Below, piece after piece: positions 14,453-21,699 of a stretch of 37,986 nucleotides of DNA (positions are counted from its first letter, which is position 1; each line of letters starts with the position of its first letter). Position numbers and translations under genes: made by a program. This stretch comes from Candidatus Nanopelagicales bacterium (lineage in GTDB: Bacteria; Actinomycetota; Actinomycetes; S36-B12): NCBI GenBank assembly GCA_028825115.1, contig JAPKAV010000009.1:1-37986 (forward strand), given 5' to 3'. The notes below the pieces were generated by a model. The model made no database searches and had not been told where the DNA came from. It saw nothing but the letters and a program-made list of their open reading frames with translations.

Positions 14453-15226
14453 ATGAACCCTATTATTGATATTAATGCTGATGCAGGCGAGAGTTTTGGA
14501 CGATGGATTCTCGGAAATGACGCAGAACTTCTCCCGCTTGTAAATACCGTGAACATCGCATGTGGATTCCACGCAGGTGACCCGGGAAACATGCGAGCTT
14601 CAGTGCTCTTGTGTAAACGGCACTCACTTAATGCTGGTGCTCACCCCGGGTACCCCGATCTTTTGGGTTTTGGTCGAAGGGCGATGCAATTTTCAGACCG
14701 AGATGTCATTGACTACATCGTTTACCAGGTGGGAGCACTCTGGGGCATAGCCATGGCCGAAGACGTCAGGCTCACTCATGTGAAGCCACATGGCGCCCTG
14801 TATGCATACATTGCACGGAGCCCCGAGCTGGCTTGTCGCCTCGTGGAACAGCTCTTGCGCCTGGATCCACAGTTGGCTTTCCTGATTTCTTCTGGGCCGA
14901 GTGGGCTGACATTGCGCCAAGAGGGTTTCCCTGTAATTTTTGACGCGCCATCAGATCTGGACTACAACGACGATGGTTCTCATCGAATTGAGCCAATACC
15001 TCAGGCTAAAGACCCCGACGAAGTGGGTCGTCGTGCCGTTGAAATCGCGCATGGGAGCGTGACGACTATTTCAGGTAAGACGATTGAGATGCCTGCCGAA
15101 TCTATTTGTGTTCACGGTGATCGGCCAAATGCGGTGGAGGTAGCCAAAGGCGTGCGGCTGCATTTGGCTAATGCCGGTGTTGAAATCCGGGCGATGGAAA
15201 ACCGCAGCTGGATGGCCGGCAGCTAA
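14453..15226 (+). CDS. pxpA: 5-oxoprolinase subunit A (LamB/YcsF family)
   Basis: 257 residues from ATG 14453, with AGGAG at 14443-14447. The family signature is complete: DINADAGESFG (normally DLNADLGE-FG), NIACGFHAGDP, GAHPGYPDLLGFGRR, HVKPHGALY, EVFADR-like FDAPSDLDYNDDG and VHGD near the end. Acidic and His residues in these motifs line the metal/substrate site of PxpA. The FDAPSD segment departs from the common EAFADR sequence, so specificity may differ from 5-oxoproline. PxpA works with PxpB and PxpC in ATP-dependent opening of a lactam, best known for 5-oxoproline to glutamate. Here all three genes overlap or nearly overlap, and biotin components follow. Confidence 0.9.
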   Translation: MNPIIDINADAGESFGRWILGNDAELLPLVNTVNIACGFHAGDPGNMRASVLLCKRHSLNAGAHPGYPDLLGFGRRAMQFSDRDVIDYIVYQVGALWGIAMAEDVRLTHVKPHGALYAYIARSPELACRLVEQLLRLDPQLAFLISSGPSGLTLRQEGFPVIFDAPSDLDYNDDGSHRIEPIPQAKDPDEVGRRAVEIAHGSVTTISGKTIEMPAESICVHGDRPNAVEVAKGVRLHLANAGVEIRAMENRSWMAGS

Positions 15227-16122
15227 TGAATACCTACACCGAGTTTGTAGATGGGGCGCAGGCAAGTTTTGGAGGTGACGAATTCATCTTTGTTGAGGTG
15301 GCGACCGACATGGACCTTGAAGCTACTCTTCGAGTCATTGCTCTTACCGATTCGGTGGCAGCCGCTGAAATTTCCGGTGTGACAGATATTTGTCCGGCGC
15401 ATGTTTCCTACATGCTGCGCGTTGACCCCGATATCAGGGACCCTCGTGACTTACTCCCCATTCTTGCAGAAATACACAAGCAAAAAGCGAAGGATTCGAA
15501 ACTTACGATTGGAAGTCGAATAATAGAAATGCCGATTCTCTACCAGGACCCTTGGTCGCATGAGGTTCTCATGCGTTTCAGGGACAGGCACCAGGATCCA
15601 ACTTCGACTGATCTGGATTATTGTTCCCGCATAAATGGTTTCTCGTCGGCACCGGAATTCATTCACGCCCATTCATCCCGACTGCACATCGCAACATTCG
15701 TGGGTTTCATGCCTGGCAATGCTGAGTGCTACCAACTTGTGCCATCCGAGATGCAACTACAGGCGCCTAAGTACGTTCGACCCAGAACAGACACTCCGGA
15801 TCGCGCACTTGGTTTCGGGGGAGCTTTTAGCACTATTTATCCTGTGCAAGGCGCCGGTGGGTTTCAGCTTCTCGGACGTTGCGCTGCACCGGTTTATGAA
15901 ACAAAAAAACCATTTGGTCCTTTTGAACACAGCACAGTCCTTCCGAAGGGTGGAGATATATTTCAATACCGGTCAATTGAGATGGCGGAATATGAAGATA
16001 TTCGAAGCCGAGTGGAAGCGGGAACGTACCAATATCGAATCGGCATACTCGAATTTGATTTATCACAGTTCCGCGAAGATCCAACTGGATACCCGCTCAC
16101 GCTAGTAGAGGCATTGCCATGA
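15226..16122 (+). CDS. pxpB: 5-oxoprolinase subunit B / KipI-type carboxyltransferase subunit 1
   Basis: 298 residues. The start ATG overlaps the upstream TAA by one base (TAATG). The family core is recognisable in IPVLYQDPW-like IEMPILYQDPW, FVGFMPGNAECYQL, PRTDTPDRALGFGGAFSTIYPVQGAGGFQLLGR and the FEPGD-like ILPKGGDIFQYR. KipI/PxpB proteins are usually about 220-240 residues; the extra length is in the first ~90 residues and the C-terminal tail. KipI and KipA together correspond to the carboxyltransferase domain of urea carboxylase, so with the BCCP and biotin carboxylase of this operon they could form a split, biotin-dependent amide or lactam carboxylase. Confidence 0.85.
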   Translation: MNTYTEFVDGAQASFGGDEFIFVEVATDMDLEATLRVIALTDSVAAAEISGVTDICPAHVSYMLRVDPDIRDPRDLLPILAEIHKQKAKDSKLTIGSRIIEMPILYQDPWSHEVLMRFRDRHQDPTSTDLDYCSRINGFSSAPEFIHAHSSRLHIATFVGFMPGNAECYQLVPSEMQLQAPKYVRPRTDTPDRALGFGGAFSTIYPVQGAGGFQLLGRCAAPVYETKKPFGPFEHSTVLPKGGDIFQYRSIEMAEYEDIRSRVEAGTYQYRIGILEFDLSQFREDPTGYPLTLVEALP

Positions 16123-17102
16123 TTACCGTAATTCAACCTGGCCTATACACAACGGTTCAAGATCGAGGGCGGTTTGGGTTTTACGGCGTTGGATTTCCTC
16201 CGTCTGGATCGATGGATCTGTATTCCAGCGCTGTCGCCAATATTTTAGTTGGCAACCCAGCGAATGCTGCGGTCTTGGAGACAACATTCGTTGGGCCGAC
16301 CCTTGAGTTCGAACGCAATGGGCGTATTGCTGTTACTGGCGCGACAGCAGATATCACGATTGACGGAGTTTCGATTCAGCCGTGGACAATCGTTGAGATT
16401 AAGAAAGGTCAAGTCCTCGCATTTGGTGGCATCTCTGCGGGAGTTCGCAACTACCTCGCCATCTCTGGCGGTATCGGTGTTCAGCCGGTGATGGGAAGTA
16501 GATCGACATACGTTGCATCCAATCTTGGTGGTGTTGAAGGAAGAGCTCTGCTGCCGGGTGACCGTCTGGAAGTACTCGCCGACAGCGAATCTCGCACGAA
16601 CAGAAACCGTTTTGAAATTCCGGAATACTTACGAGTATCCCCAATGCCACATCATGTGATTCGCATTGTGCCGGGGCTGTGCAACTACCTATTAGACCCG
16701 CAATCCCAACAGTTGCTCACGGCTGAGACATTCACGGTTTCGACAGAAGCCAATCGCACCGGCTACCGTCTTACCGGACACCAATTGAGTTTTATTGAAC
16801 GGGAGCAACCGTTTGGAGCGGGGTCCGACCCCAGCAACGTTGTGAACCTCGGCTACCCAGTGGGCTCGCTTCAGGCTCCCAGTGGCACTGAACTCATTTG
16901 CCTCATGCGTGATGCTGTTACCGGTGGAGGCTACGCAACATTAGCTACGGTAATTTCCGTTGACCTAGACATTCTTGCGCAGATGAAATTTCCAGAGACA
17001 GTTTTGTTCGAGACGATCAGTATGGAGGCTGCTCTGCAATTGCGTGCGGAGAGAGGAAAGCGCCTTCAAAGCCTCGTCGAATTGATTGATGCAGTTACGT
17101 AA
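16119..17102 (+). CDS. pxpC: 5-oxoprolinase subunit C / KipA-type biotin-dependent carboxyltransferase
   Basis: 327 residues; ATG 16119 overlaps the preceding stop as ATGA. Conserved elements are IQPGLYTTVQDRGRFGFYGVGFPPSGSMD at the N-terminus, then the cis pattern NPANAAVLETTFVGP, RNYLAISGGI, SRSTYVASNLGG, GRALLPGD, and near the C-terminus NRTGYRLTG and PVGSLQAPSGTELICLMRDAVTGGGYATLATV. These are the hallmark blocks of the KipA/AHS2 family. The protein forms a complex with PxpB. The length is normal. With BCCP and biotin carboxylase downstream, carboxyl transfer onto an amide or lactam nitrogen is possible, with PxpA performing the final hydrolysis (inference). Confidence 0.9.
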   Translation: MITVIQPGLYTTVQDRGRFGFYGVGFPPSGSMDLYSSAVANILVGNPANAAVLETTFVGPTLEFERNGRIAVTGATADITIDGVSIQPWTIVEIKKGQVLAFGGISAGVRNYLAISGGIGVQPVMGSRSTYVASNLGGVEGRALLPGDRLEVLADSESRTNRNRFEIPEYLRVSPMPHHVIRIVPGLCNYLLDPQSQQLLTAETFTVSTEANRTGYRLTGHQLSFIEREQPFGAGSDPSNVVNLGYPVGSLQAPSGTELICLMRDAVTGGGYATLATVISVDLDILAQMKFPETVLFETISMEAALQLRAERGKRLQSLVELIDAVT

Positions 17103-17125
17103 TGACCATCTAATGTGGAGGAACT

Positions 17126-17377
17126 ATGCCTGAAATTCACGAAATTGCAGCCCCATTTCCTGGAGTATTCTACCGACGCGCAGCCCCAGGTTCAGCGCCC
17201 TTGGCAGAGCCTGAACAGGTGATAGCCGTTGGTCATGTGATCGCACTTGTTGAAGTTATGAAGATGTTTCACGAAGTCCAATCGGCAGTTGCAGGCAGAA
17301 TTACAGAATTCTGCGCGGAAGATGGCGATGCTGTTGCTATGGGGCAGATAATCGCCAAAATTGAGTCTCAATCGTGA
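17126..17377 (+). CDS. accB: Biotin carboxyl carrier protein (short BCCP)
   Basis: 83 residues, essentially a bare biotinyl domain: IAAPFPGVFYRR at the N-terminus, VIAVGHVIALVEVMKMFHEVQS with the biotin-accepting Lys46 in the Met-Lys-Met motif, and GDAVAMGQIIAKIES at the C-terminus. It lacks the long Ala/Pro linker of the fatty-acid AccB, as is usual for BCCPs next to pxp genes. A GGAGG-like site (tggagga) is just upstream. It would carry CO2 on biotin between the biotin carboxylase encoded next and the PxpB-PxpC carboxyltransferase. It could alternatively serve another carboxylase, but the tight operon argues against that. Confidence 0.9.
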   Translation: MPEIHEIAAPFPGVFYRRAAPGSAPLAEPEQVIAVGHVIALVEVMKMFHEVQSAVAGRITEFCAEDGDAVAMGQIIAKIESQS

Positions 17378-18723
17378 CAATGACGAGAGTGCTTGTTGCG
17401 AATCGAGGTGAAATCGCTTCGCGGGTAATTCGGGCATGTCAGGAACTCGGCTATGAAACTGTTGCTGCATTTTCCGAAGCGGATCGAGATGCCCGTTGGG
17501 TTCGGGAGGCAGATTCGGCTGTGTGTATTGGGCCCCCGCCAGCGGCAAAGAGTTACCTGAATCGCGAAGCTGTAGTTCAGGCCGCTCTTGACTGCGGTGC
17601 GACTTCGGTTCATCCTGGATATGGATTCCTCGCCGAGAATGAAGTATTCGCTCAGGCAGTTGTGGATGCGGGGCTGATTTGGATTGGGCCCCCGCCGCAG
17701 TGCATCGGATTGATGGGTGATAAGTCTTCGGCGTTAAGGGTGGCTACCCAAGCCGGTGTTCCTACTTTACCCAGATCTGGCGTGCTGGTCTCACTTGATG
17801 AAGCACTGATAGCGGCAGGGGTGCTCGGTTATCCTCTGCTGCTTAAGGCAAATGCCGGTGGCGGGGGCAGAGGTATTCGTCCGATCGAGAGTCCTGATGC
17901 GTTGGTGGTGAGTTTCGATCAGGCACGGGCCGAAGTGGGAGCGGCATTTGGCGACGCCAGCCTGTATCTGGAAAAACTCTTGACAGGTGCCCGGCATGTC
18001 GAAGTGCAAATTATTTGTGACAGTTCGGGTAACAGTATTCATCTCTATGAACGCGATTGCTCCTTACAGCGCCGACGACAAAAAGTGGTAGAGGAGGCCC
18101 CATCTTCATTTATTGACGCGGTGACCCGTGCCGAATTGGCTGAAGCCGCTCTTCGCTTAGCGAGAGCTGTCGATTACATTTCGGTGGGCACCGTTGAGTT
18201 CCTTGTCGCCCAAGATCAAAGCTTCTACTTTATTGAAATGAATACACGAGTTCAAGTAGAACATGGTGTGACCGAATTGGTCACGGGAGTGGACATTGTC
18301 CGCCAACAAATCAGGATTGCTCACGGCCAGCCACTGTCGCTGCAACAAAATGACGTCGCACTTCGCGGCGCAGCGATTGAAGTTCGAGTCAACGCTGAAG
18401 ATCCTGAGATGAGTTTTATGGGCAGTCCGGGTACGCTCACGGTGTTTGAAGCGCCCTCGGGGCCTGGGATTCGTGTTGATTCAGGGTTTGGTTCTGGCGA
18501 CATGGTTCAGCCGTTTTACGACTCACTTGTGTGCAAGATTCTGGCGCACGATGTTGATCGCAAGGCTGCGATCCGAAGACTGGAAATAGCATTGACGCAA
18601 GCAGATATCCAAGGAGTGACTACGAACCTCTCATTTCTCGGTAAAGCCCTGAAATTAATGTCATTTCAAGAAGGAACTCATCACACCCAAACCCTCGAAT
18701 CTGAAATAGCCAGCGGCGGCTAA
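17374..18723 (+). CDS. accC: Biotin carboxylase
   Basis: 449 residues, complete. GTG 17374 overlaps the BCCP stop as GTGA; ATG 17380 is an alternative. Features in order: RVLVANRGEIASRVIRAC, SVHPGYGFLAEN, IGPPPQCIGLMGDK, the glycine-rich ATP loop KANAGGGGRGIR, HVEVQI, ERDCSLQRRRQKVVEEAPSS, VGTVEFL, and the catalytic IEMNTRVQVEH. The C-terminal domain has AIEVRVNAEDP. It carboxylates biotin on BCCP using ATP and bicarbonate. As last gene of the LacI-controlled operon it supplies the carboxyl group for the predicted PxpBC reaction. A hairpin terminator region follows directly. Confidence 0.93.
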   Translation: MTMTRVLVANRGEIASRVIRACQELGYETVAAFSEADRDARWVREADSAVCIGPPPAAKSYLNREAVVQAALDCGATSVHPGYGFLAENEVFAQAVVDAGLIWIGPPPQCIGLMGDKSSALRVATQAGVPTLPRSGVLVSLDEALIAAGVLGYPLLLKANAGGGGRGIRPIESPDALVVSFDQARAEVGAAFGDASLYLEKLLTGARHVEVQIICDSSGNSIHLYERDCSLQRRRQKVVEEAPSSFIDAVTRAELAEAALRLARAVDYISVGTVEFLVAQDQSFYFIEMNTRVQVEHGVTELVTGVDIVRQQIRIAHGQPLSLQQNDVALRGAAIEVRVNAEDPEMSFMGSPGTLTVFEAPSGPGIRVDSGFGSGDMVQPFYDSLVCKILAHDVDRKAAIRRLEIALTQADIQGVTTNLSFLGKALKLMSFQEGTHHTQTLESEIASGG

Positions 18724-18732
18724 AAAAAGTGA

Positions 18733-18757
18733 GGGGGCCCAATAAAATTGAGCCCCC
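18733..18757 (-). terminator. Hairpin between convergent operons; T-tract on the minus side
   Basis: GGGGGCCCAAT (18733-18743) pairs with ATTGAGCCCCC (18747-18757) with one mismatch and an AAA loop, an 11-bp stem. Reading the minus strand, the hairpin is followed by CTCAC and then a run of seven T (the A-run at 18722-18728 on the plus strand), so it is a good intrinsic terminator for the cupin-ADH-monooxygenase operon. For the plus-strand operon no U-run follows, so stopping there would rely on the hairpin alone. Confidence 0.8.
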
Positions 18758-18778
18758 GCACCTGCACAAATTTGCGGT

Positions 18779-19246
18779 TTATCTTCCGAGAGACAGTGGC
18801 GTATTAGAACTTTCCACCAGTTCAACGGTGCTGAACACTAGCTCGGTGTCACCAATATTTTCCAAATCGTGTAGTAGCGATTCACCAGGACCAAAAGCGT
18901 AGAATCTGGTGTCTCCTGGCTCATACGATACTTCGCGTGTAGCGCCATCAAATGTTCGTTGACGACTTTGCCCGGGTGTGATGGCGGTCCAAAAATAGTC
19001 AAGGGAATGGCAGTGTGCATGCCAACGCTGACCTGGTTGAAGCCGAATTTCCCACACCCGAACCCTATGGTTTTCAAAGAGTAACTGCGACCCTACGTGG
19101 CCATCTGATACGAGTTCTTCAAACTCTTTCTTCACAACATCGGACCAGCCCTCGAAGTTTTCGCCAACGAGGTTACCCGCAATCGGGAGTTTACTGAGAT
19201 GATCTGTTGACTGATCTGTTGACTGATCTGTTGACTGATCTGTCAT
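18779..19246 (-). CDS. Cupin-like protein with a TDQS-repeat N-terminus
   Basis: 155 residues. The start codon overlaps the ADH stop (ATGA). Residues 2-15 are a TDQS repeat encoded by a 12-bp DNA repeat. The remainder is a single cupin barrel: VRVWEIRLQPGQRWHAHCHSLDYFW (His-rich first motif), then YEPGDTRFYAFGPGESLLHDLENIGDTELVFSTVEL. The His residues HAHCH and a later HDLEN could bind a metal as in RmlC/quercetinase-type cupins. Small cupins act as isomerases, dioxygenases or sensors. In this operon, after an FAD monooxygenase and a zinc ADH, a small-molecule role is likely. The exact function is unknown. Confidence 0.7.
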   Translation of the reverse strand: MTDQSTDQSTDQSTDHLSKLPIAGNLVGENFEGWSDVVKKEFEELVSDGHVGSQLLFENHRVRVWEIRLQPGQRWHAHCHSLDYFWTAITPGQSRQRTFDGATREVSYEPGDTRFYAFGPGESLLHDLENIGDTELVFSTVELVESSNTPLSLGR

Positions 19247-19247
19247 G
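19201..19247. repeat. 12-bp tandem repeat at the 5' end of the cupin gene
   Basis: Unit GATCTGTTGACT at 19201-19212, 19213-19224 and 19225-19236, followed by GATCTGT (19237-19243) into the start codon. The copies are perfect and in frame, coding TDQS on the minus strand. Because the unit is a multiple of three, copy-number change lengthens or shortens the protein tail without frameshift. It lies across the translation start and overlaps the end of the ADH gene region. Confidence 0.9.
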
Positions 19248-20274
19248 CAGTCAGCACCACCTTTAGTGCGTTTGTTGTCGCCGCGTTTTTGAATACGTCA
19301 TACCCCTCTACTGTTTCTGCGAGCGGCATTCGGTGACTGATCATGGTGGTTCCGTCTAGCGTTCCTGACTCGATGGCTTTCATTAATTGGGGAACACTCA
19401 AAGCGGAGGGAATACCGGTGGTAATGGTCACTTGCTTAGCCCACAGTTTCTCAAGGTGCAAGGTTGCGGGCTCTTCGTGAACGCCGATATTGGCGATACG
19501 TCCGCCAGAGCGAACAAGATCAGCGGCTAATTCGAATGGGGCAGGGAATCCAGCGGCTTCAATTGTCACGTCAGCGCCCAGCCCACCGGTGAGGGTATTC
19601 ACGATGTCGTGCGCCTTATCCGGCGTGACTGCGTGGGTTGCCCCAAGTTCAAGGGCCTTCTTCAGTCGCGATTCCACGAGGTCCACGACCACAATATTGG
19701 TAGGTGCGAACAGCTGCGCAGTTAATACGGTTGCAAGCCCAACGGGACCAACTCCAACTATTACGATGGTGTCACCAGGTGCCACTTGCCCCATCAACAC
19801 GCCAACTTCATATCCGGTTGCCAAGATATCGGTGAGGAAGACGACCTGTTCGTCGGAAAGCGCGTCAGGGATCTTGTAGGTGGAGTTCTGGGCAAATGGG
19901 ATTCGTGCGAAGTCCGCCTGCACCCCATCTATTAAATGACCGAGTGCCCAGCCACCGTTGAGGCATTGACCGTATTGCTGCGAAGTGCAGAAACGGCAAT
20001 ATCCGCATGCGGTCACGCACGTTGCCAGAATCCGGTCTCCCGGCTTAACGCTTTTAACAGCTGACCCAACTTCTTCAACAATTCCGACACCTTCGTGTCC
20101 CAAGATCGTGCCGTGTGGGGTATCGGGAACGCCGCCTTTGATGATGTGCGTGTCGGAACCACAAATAGTAGTTGTGGTTATCCGCACGATTATGTCCGTG
20201 TCAGCTTGCATTTTGGGATCGGGCCGATCGGTCCATGTGATTGAGCCGGGTCCGTTGTAAACAAGTCCCTTCAT
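19243..20274 (-). CDS. Zinc-dependent medium-chain alcohol dehydrogenase
   Basis: 343 residues from ATG 20274, which has AGGAG upstream; a longer start at 20334 lacks support. Catalytic zinc ligands are Cys38 (CGSDTH) and His60-Glu61 (GHEGVG). The structural zinc motif is intact as CGYCRFCTSQQYGQC, four Cys with 2, 2 and 7 spacing. The cofactor loop is GVGPVG, followed by VVVDLVESRLKKA, where the Asp suggests NAD(H). GWALGHLIDGVQADFARIP is typical of the branch with isopropanol/butanediol-type dehydrogenases. It would oxidise a secondary or primary alcohol. It lies between the FAD monooxygenase and the cupin, with a 4-base overlap to the cupin. Confidence 0.92.
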   Translation of the reverse strand: MKGLVYNGPGSITWTDRPDPKMQADTDIIVRITTTTICGSDTHIIKGGVPDTPHGTILGHEGVGIVEEVGSAVKSVKPGDRILATCVTACGYCRFCTSQQYGQCLNGGWALGHLIDGVQADFARIPFAQNSTYKIPDALSDEQVVFLTDILATGYEVGVLMGQVAPGDTIVIVGVGPVGLATVLTAQLFAPTNIVVVDLVESRLKKALELGATHAVTPDKAHDIVNTLTGGLGADVTIEAAGFPAPFELAADLVRSGGRIANIGVHEEPATLHLEKLWAKQVTITTGIPSALSVPQLMKAIESGTLDGTTMISHRMPLAETVEGYDVFKNAATTNALKVVLTA

Positions 20275-20335
20275 CGTTTCTCCTATTGCAATTGTTGTTG
20301 GTATGGAATATTTCTGCTGAGTTTGGTGAACCAAA

Positions 20336-21535
20336 TTAATACTGCGGTTGAAGGAGGCCTCCTTTCAACCCAAAGCGCAACTCCTGGTCGGTTGGAACCC
20401 AATTGTGTTCGAATTGTGCCCGCCGGCCCATGAGTGTTACTCGATCGATGAGCTTATTACCGACTTCTAAACGATGTGTTTCCCACTGTGACAATGTCGT
20501 CGCAATATCTGCATCAGATTCGTTGAATTCGTCGAACAAGGCCCAAGCATCGTCTGCTGCCTTTGCGCTACCTGCTGCCGCGTGAGGTCGAGCGACAAAG
20601 GCTGCATCGCCTAACAAGGCTATTCGACCGGTCACCATTCGGGCCACGCGGACATCAAAGATCACTTGAATGTACGGCTGCGCAGTCTTTGTAATTAATT
20701 CGGCTGTCGCTGGAGGAAGTGTCTCTGTCGCATGTTTCTTCATCTCACGTATATACTTTTCTTGCACCCGACCTGGTGGCACGGAAACGAAGCCTTTGAT
20801 GCCGTCAATATCTGTCATCATGGCATCAAGTTCGGCACCGTGAGCGACGTTTTGGTAGTAGACGTAATTCATGAGCCGCGAGCCAGCCGTGATTTCCCCG
20901 TTAGGACCAGGGATGGGATACATGCAAATGTGGCCATCGTCGACGAATGCATAGCCAAGGGCATCTCCCATGAGTTTCAGGGACTCTGGGCTTAATTCAT
21001 TTTCCGGAACAGTGCCTCGCCACCCGACGTAGCCGGAGTACTCGGGCCCAGCCTCGGGGAAGACAAGTTGTCTTCCCGTTGAAGTAATTCCGTCAGCAAA
21101 GATCACGAAGTCGAATGCCGCCGAGTCACCATTTTCGAAGAACAATGTTGCGCAATCGAGGTCTTGTTGAACATTTGCAACACTATGGTCGAGAAAGTAG
21201 CGATCGGGTTTAAAGTCGGCGAGCAGTGCACGATACAGCGTGCTCCACGAACTAAACCGCCATTGAACTGGCTCTTCGTAGGTGACGGAGTTTTCGGGAC
21301 CTAAATAACGAAGCGCGCTCGATCGAATGGACAGTTTAGAGGGGTTTTGCGTACTGATTTCTTTGAACCATCGCAACATTTCTGGTTGTAAGACGATCCC
21401 ACCTCCTCTGCCGTCCAATTCCCTGGAGCTTCGTTCGTAGACTGTGACGTCAAATCCGACGTGATCCAGTAGTAACCCGGTAGTGAGTCCTCCGATAGAA
21501 CCACCAACCACCGCGGCAGATCCTTGCCTCTTCAC
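20336..21535 (-). CDS. Class-A FAD-dependent aromatic hydroxylase, 2,6-dihydroxypyridine 3-monooxygenase type
   Basis: 399 residues from GTG 21535, with GAGGAG 8 nt upstream. The FAD-binding motif reads GGSIGG (11-16) instead of GxGxxG, normal in the dihydroxypyridine hydroxylase branch. RGGGIVLQPEML follows at about 43, and the second FAD motif is GDAAFVARPHAAAGSAKAADDA from Gly309. GD-AF-RPH-AAG-AKA is the signature I associate with 2,6-dihydroxypyridine 3-monooxygenase and 6-hydroxynicotinate-type enzymes. Such enzymes use NAD(P)H and O2 to hydroxylate an electron-rich heteroaromatic ring, some with decarboxylation. It is the first gene of the minus-strand operon and diverges from the first LLM pair. 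It is the clearest hint that the island handles a heteroaromatic compound. Confidence 0.85.
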   Translation of the reverse strand: MKRQGSAAVVGGSIGGLTTGLLLDHVGFDVTVYERSSRELDGRGGGIVLQPEMLRWFKEISTQNPSKLSIRSSALRYLGPENSVTYEEPVQWRFSSWSTLYRALLADFKPDRYFLDHSVANVQQDLDCATLFFENGDSAAFDFVIFADGITSTGRQLVFPEAGPEYSGYVGWRGTVPENELSPESLKLMGDALGYAFVDDGHICMYPIPGPNGEITAGSRLMNYVYYQNVAHGAELDAMMTDIDGIKGFVSVPPGRVQEKYIREMKKHATETLPPATAELITKTAQPYIQVIFDVRVARMVTGRIALLGDAAFVARPHAAAGSAKAADDAWALFDEFNESDADIATTLSQWETHRLEVGNKLIDRVTLMGRRAQFEHNWVPTDQELRFGLKGGLLQPQY

Positions 21536-21624
21536 TGTGAGCGCTCCTCAGAATCAGACATGGGCCTTAAAAGTTGACGAGATGGTAAGACGCATTGATT
21601 AATTTCATGAAAAGATTCTACCGA

Positions 21625-21659
21625 AACCGGTTGATAACTACAAGGGTCGGTACTACTAT
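21625..21659 (+). promoter_or_regulatory. Promoter of the first LLM operon with an AACCGGTT palindrome at the -35
   Basis: TTGATA (21631-21636), 17 bp, TACTAT (21654-21659) forms a good sigma70-type promoter upstream of the ATG at 21700. The 8-bp palindrome AACCGGTT (21625-21632) with a central CG overlaps the 5' end of the -35, which is a plausible operator for a LacI-type regulator. It differs from the 14-bp palindrome at 10036-10049, so a different repressor would be needed. Position and spacing are seen; regulation is inferred. Confidence 0.6.
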
Positions 21660-21699
21660 CTGAAACTAATTAACGACTGCATTTTTTAAGGAGTTACCA

